NCBI GenBank assembly: GCA_900313765.1
Contig: OMSN01000025.1
Span: 1-16,725 of the forward strand
DNA: 16,725 nt
Direction of reading: 5' to 3'
Origin: an uncultured Eubacteriales bacterium
GTDB taxonomy: Bacteria; Bacillota; Clostridia; Lachnospirales; Lachnospiraceae
Below the pieces are notes generated by a model, which ran no database searches, was not told the DNA's origin, and saw only the letters and a list, made by a program, of their open reading frames with translations. Positions 15,038-16,725 of this stretch are shown here, one piece after another. Within the stretch, counting starts at the first letter, position 1, and each line of letters opens with the position of its first letter. The position numbers were made by a program, and so were the translations under genes.

Positions 15038-16186
15038 ATGAATATCCTTCAGAAAATCTTTGCTGATCATTATGAAGAAATGATATATACCCTTCATCCT
15101 CGTGACGCTGTTGTCGAGAACGTCGAGAAGATGATCCATTGTGGCGACCCCTCTTTTGGCGGTGCCATGTATGGCTGTCCCAAATGCGGCAACCTCAAAT
15201 TTATTCCTTTCCGATGCCACAGCCGTTTCTGTCCTACCTGCGGCAATAAGTATTCCATGGAACGCACAACCAATATGTCCTTTAAACTCATCAATGTCCC
15301 TCACCGGCACTGTGTCTTTACGATTGATGAGAGTCTCCGGCGGTATTTCCTGGAGGACCGGCATCTCCTGAACTGCCTTTTCCATGCCGTTACCAGCGTT
15401 GTTTCAATGATGTTCTTTAAAATGAACAAGTCTAAAAACTTCACCCCTGGTTTCATCATGGTCCTCCACACTTTCGGCAGAGACCTGAAATGGAATCCCC
15501 ATATCCACTGCCTCATTTCAGAAGGGGGATACAGCGATGACGGCTTCTGGCGTAATGTGAAGCATTTCAACTACTCTTATCTGCGGAATGCTTTCCGTAC
15601 CGCCCTCCTGGATGAAATGGCACCCCATCTTGGCTCTTCCTTTAAGAAGGTCAAAGCCGTCTGCTATAAAGAACATAAACACGGCTTCTATGTCTATGCC
15701 AAACCCAATAAATGCGATCCCAAAATCGTCACAAAATACATCGGACGCTACCTTGGCCGCCCTGTCATTGCCACATCTCGGATCGATCGGTATGACGGTG
15801 ACACGGTCACGTTCCATTACAACCGGCATGAAGACGATGTCTATGTGGAAGAGACCATTCCCGTTATGGAGTTCATAGAACGTTTAATCAGACATATCCC
15901 GGAGAAACACTTTAAAATGATCCGGTATGGCGGCCTCTATGCCAGGCACCGTGATATCGACAAAAAACTCCATCGTGCCATCTCCCGTGAAAAGCATCAT
16001 TTCTTCCGCAGTTTCAATCAATGGCGTGCTGCCATCCTTCATGCCTTCGGCTATGACCCCTTGAAGTGTGAATGCGGCACAACCATGATCTTCCTGGAAC
16101 TCTATCACAGGCACGCACGTGTTTCCCTTGAGGAAATGTACGAGAAAGTAATGTCCCGCTCTCGTGGAAAAAGATCTTCCGCATAG
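15038..16186 (+). CDS. IS91-family transposase (HUH, two-tyrosine)
   Basis: The 382-residue protein is a rolling-circle-type transposase that nicks and rejoins single-stranded DNA through tyrosine. An N-terminal zinc-binding region carries CPKC (Cys47, Cys50) and RCHSRFCPTC (Cys60, Cys65, Cys68). The metal-binding HUH motif is WNPHIHCLISEGG (His155, His157). The catalytic YxxxY pair is in TKYIGRYLGRP (Tyr234, Tyr238). Length is normal for the family and no frameshift is seen, so it may be active. No clear ribosome site precedes ATG 15038, which suggests low expression, as is common for transposases. The next gene, a 57-residue protein, follows after 52 bases on the same strand. Confidence 0.92.
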   Translation: MNILQKIFADHYEEMIYTLHPRDAVVENVEKMIHCGDPSFGGAMYGCPKCGNLKFIPFRCHSRFCPTCGNKYSMERTTNMSFKLINVPHRHCVFTIDESLRRYFLEDRHLLNCLFHAVTSVVSMMFFKMNKSKNFTPGFIMVLHTFGRDLKWNPHIHCLISEGGYSDDGFWRNVKHFNYSYLRNAFRTALLDEMAPHLGSSFKKVKAVCYKEHKHGFYVYAKPNKCDPKIVTKYIGRYLGRPVIATSRIDRYDGDTVTFHYNRHEDDVYVEETIPVMEFIERLIRHIPEKHFKMIRYGGLYARHRDIDKKLHRAISREKHHFFRSFNQWRAAILHAFGYDPLKCECGTTMIFLELYHRHARVSLEEMYEKVMSRSRGKRSSA

Positions 16187-16210
16187 TTCCATGACATCCT
16201 TCAACGTGTT

Positions 16211-16234
16211 ACACTCCATAAAAAACAGGAGTGT
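16211..16234 (+). promoter_or_regulatory. Hairpin that hides the ribosome site of the small acidic gene
   Basis: ACACTCC (16211-16217) pairs with GGAGTGT (16228-16234) over a 10-base A-rich loop. The ribosome site AGGAG (16227-16231) lies mostly inside the right arm, seven bases before ATG 16239. The structure could limit translation unless ribosomes finishing the transposase or another factor open it. Confidence 0.5.
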
Positions 16235-16238
16235 TATC

Positions 16239-16412
16239 ATGAAGCCGGACATAGAAGAACTACGCAAAAAATATATGGAAAATCCGCCGGAAGGGATGAC
16301 ATCCAGGGACATTCGCAACATGAGCGAGGATGCCCTTCTTGATATGGATTACTTCCTCAATGATGATGAGCTCGATGATGATTATGGTGAAGAAGGATTC
16401 TATATCTTCTAA
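16239..16412 (+). CDS. Small acidic protein encoded in the IS91-type element
   Basis: I do not recognise this 57-residue protein. It starts MKPDIEELRKKYMENPPEG, continues with a Ser/Arg/Asp stretch (MTSRDIRNMSEDALLDMDYF) and ends in a strongly acidic run (DDELDDDYGEE) and an aromatic tail. ATG 16239 has an AGGAG site seven bases upstream, so the longer frame from 16164, overlapping the transposase, is less likely. It lies inside the right boundary of the element and is followed at once by a terminator-like hairpin. A role in regulating or assisting transposition is possible, but nothing in the sequence proves it. Confidence 0.65.
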   Translation: MKPDIEELRKKYMENPPEGMTSRDIRNMSEDALLDMDYFLNDDELDDDYGEEGFYIF

Positions 16413-16416
16413 GCCG

Positions 16417-16439
16417 AACCCGATCATCATAGGGTTTTT
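16417..16439 (+). terminator. Terminator-like hairpin after the small acidic gene
   Basis: AACCC (16417-16421) pairs with GGGTT (16432-16436) around a 10-base loop, and the run of five T (16435-16439) follows. It lies five bases after the stop codon. It may also form part of the right end of the IS element. Confidence 0.55.
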
Positions 16440-16446
16440 ATTCCCC

Positions 16447-16725
16447 AATATCCTCCTATCTAACGTATGTTCGATAAACATGCGCTTTCTTTATGGCTCA
16501 AAAAAATCGGAATTTCCTATAAAGTCAAAAAAAGCACCACGAAAAAGAAGCCCGTCTCCGAGCTTCCTTTTGTGCTGCTTTTTCAATTATATCTTAAATG
16601 ACAGATCAAAGAACTACAACAGTTATAGCATGCTATACTCTATCAAATCATGTCATCCCGTATCAGAATCCACAGGAAATTCTAAACCAACATTAGAAGA
16701 TTACCTATTGCCTTTTGAAAGATCA
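16447..16725. other. AT-rich region without a convincing gene
   Basis: Apart from the terminator at 16529-16583, this stretch holds a perfect 14-bp palindrome TATAGCATGCTATA (16624-16637) and no gene I can support. On the minus strand one frame is open from the window edge to a TAG at 16682-16684 (14 codons visible), which may be the end of a gene to the right, given the minus-strand terminator. A 44-codon frame at 16467-16601 runs through the terminator and is not called. Confidence 0.6.
16529..16583. terminator. Bidirectional intrinsic terminator
   Basis: GAAGCCCG (16547-16554) and CGAGCTTC (16559-16566) form an 8-bp stem with one wobble pair and a four-base loop (GAGA when read on the minus strand). 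On the minus strand TTTTT follows directly. An outer pairing AGCAC (16533-16537) with GTGCT (16572-16576) is followed by a T run on the plus strand. It probably ends a minus-strand gene lying right of the window and also transcripts leaving the IS element. Confidence 0.65.

Larger units (their letters stand above)
14972..16446 (+). mobile_element. IS91-type insertion element (approximate limits)
   Basis: A transposase of the IS91 class and a small acidic gene are bounded by two similar modules. Each is a hairpin followed by GGG, a T-rich run and CCC (left hairpin 14972-15002 with module 14999-15014; right hairpin 16417-16436 with module 16431-16446). The modules match at 12 of 16 positions. 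IS91 elements lack normal inverted terminal repeats and target duplications and use hairpin-bearing ends, so exact limits cannot be fixed from one copy. Both genes look intact. Confidence 0.6.

Noticed and set aside
14966..15385. A 139-codon minus-strand frame opposite the start of the transposase
   Set aside because: It is antisense to the zinc-binding region of a well-supported transposase, has no ribosome site and no recognisable domain.
16467..16601. A 44-codon plus-strand frame beginning MFDKHALSLWL
   Set aside because: It has no ribosome site and runs through a strong bidirectional terminator hairpin; chance frame is the simpler reading.
1..16725. CRISPR arrays, tRNA or rRNA genes, defence systems
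   Set aside because: I saw no regularly spaced repeats, no tRNA-like cloverleaf and no defence gene set; the GIY-YIG domain is of the small housekeeping type rather than a defence nuclease.

Overview
The window looks like a chromosomal segment of a Gram-positive Clostridia, most likely Lachnospiraceae-like. The reasons are the gdpP-rplI-dnaB order typical of Firmicutes, strong AGGAGG-type ribosome sites, a BMP-family nucleoside-type ABC transporter and an IS91-type transposase. The taxon is an inference from gene content only. All genes from position 1 to 13381 lie on the minus strand; the last three genes are on the plus strand.

Region 1 (8260 down to 1, minus). One near-consensus promoter (8232-8260) precedes a chain of six tightly spaced genes: a GH13 alpha-glucan hydrolase, a glycogen branching enzyme (glgB), the c-di-AMP phosphodiesterase gdpP, ribosomal protein L9 (rplI), replicative helicase dnaB, and an open reading frame that joins a GIY-YIG nuclease-like domain in frame to methylthioribose-1-phosphate isomerase (MtnA), cut by the window edge. 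Glycogen metabolism, c-di-AMP signalling, translation, replication and methionine salvage may thus share a transcript. Two proteins are unusual: GlgB has a lysine/alanine-rich, histone-H1-like N-terminal tail, and the GIY-YIG and MtnA parts have no stop codon between them, with an internal ribosome site before the MtnA methionine.

Region 2 (13472 down to 8379, minus). A strong promoter drives a four-gene BMP-type ABC importer: binding protein, double-domain ATPase (TTG start) and two permeases, of the kind that takes up nucleosides (like B. subtilis NupNOPQ). The binding protein has a signal peptide but no lipobox cysteine. Hairpins lie between the binding protein and ATPase genes, and a long hairpin follows the last gene.

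Region 3 (13629-14927, plus). A divergent promoter with operator-like dyads precedes an acyltransferase-3-type membrane protein.

Region 4 (14972-16725). An IS91-type (HUH, two-tyrosine) insertion element carries a transposase and a 57-residue acidic protein whose ribosome site lies in a hairpin. Similar hairpin plus GGG-T-rich-CCC modules occur on both sides of the pair. Beyond it are AT-rich DNA and a bidirectional terminator, with no convincing gene. The best candidates for something undescribed are the GIY-YIG-MtnA fusion, the basic tail on GlgB, and the IS91 element with its small partner protein.
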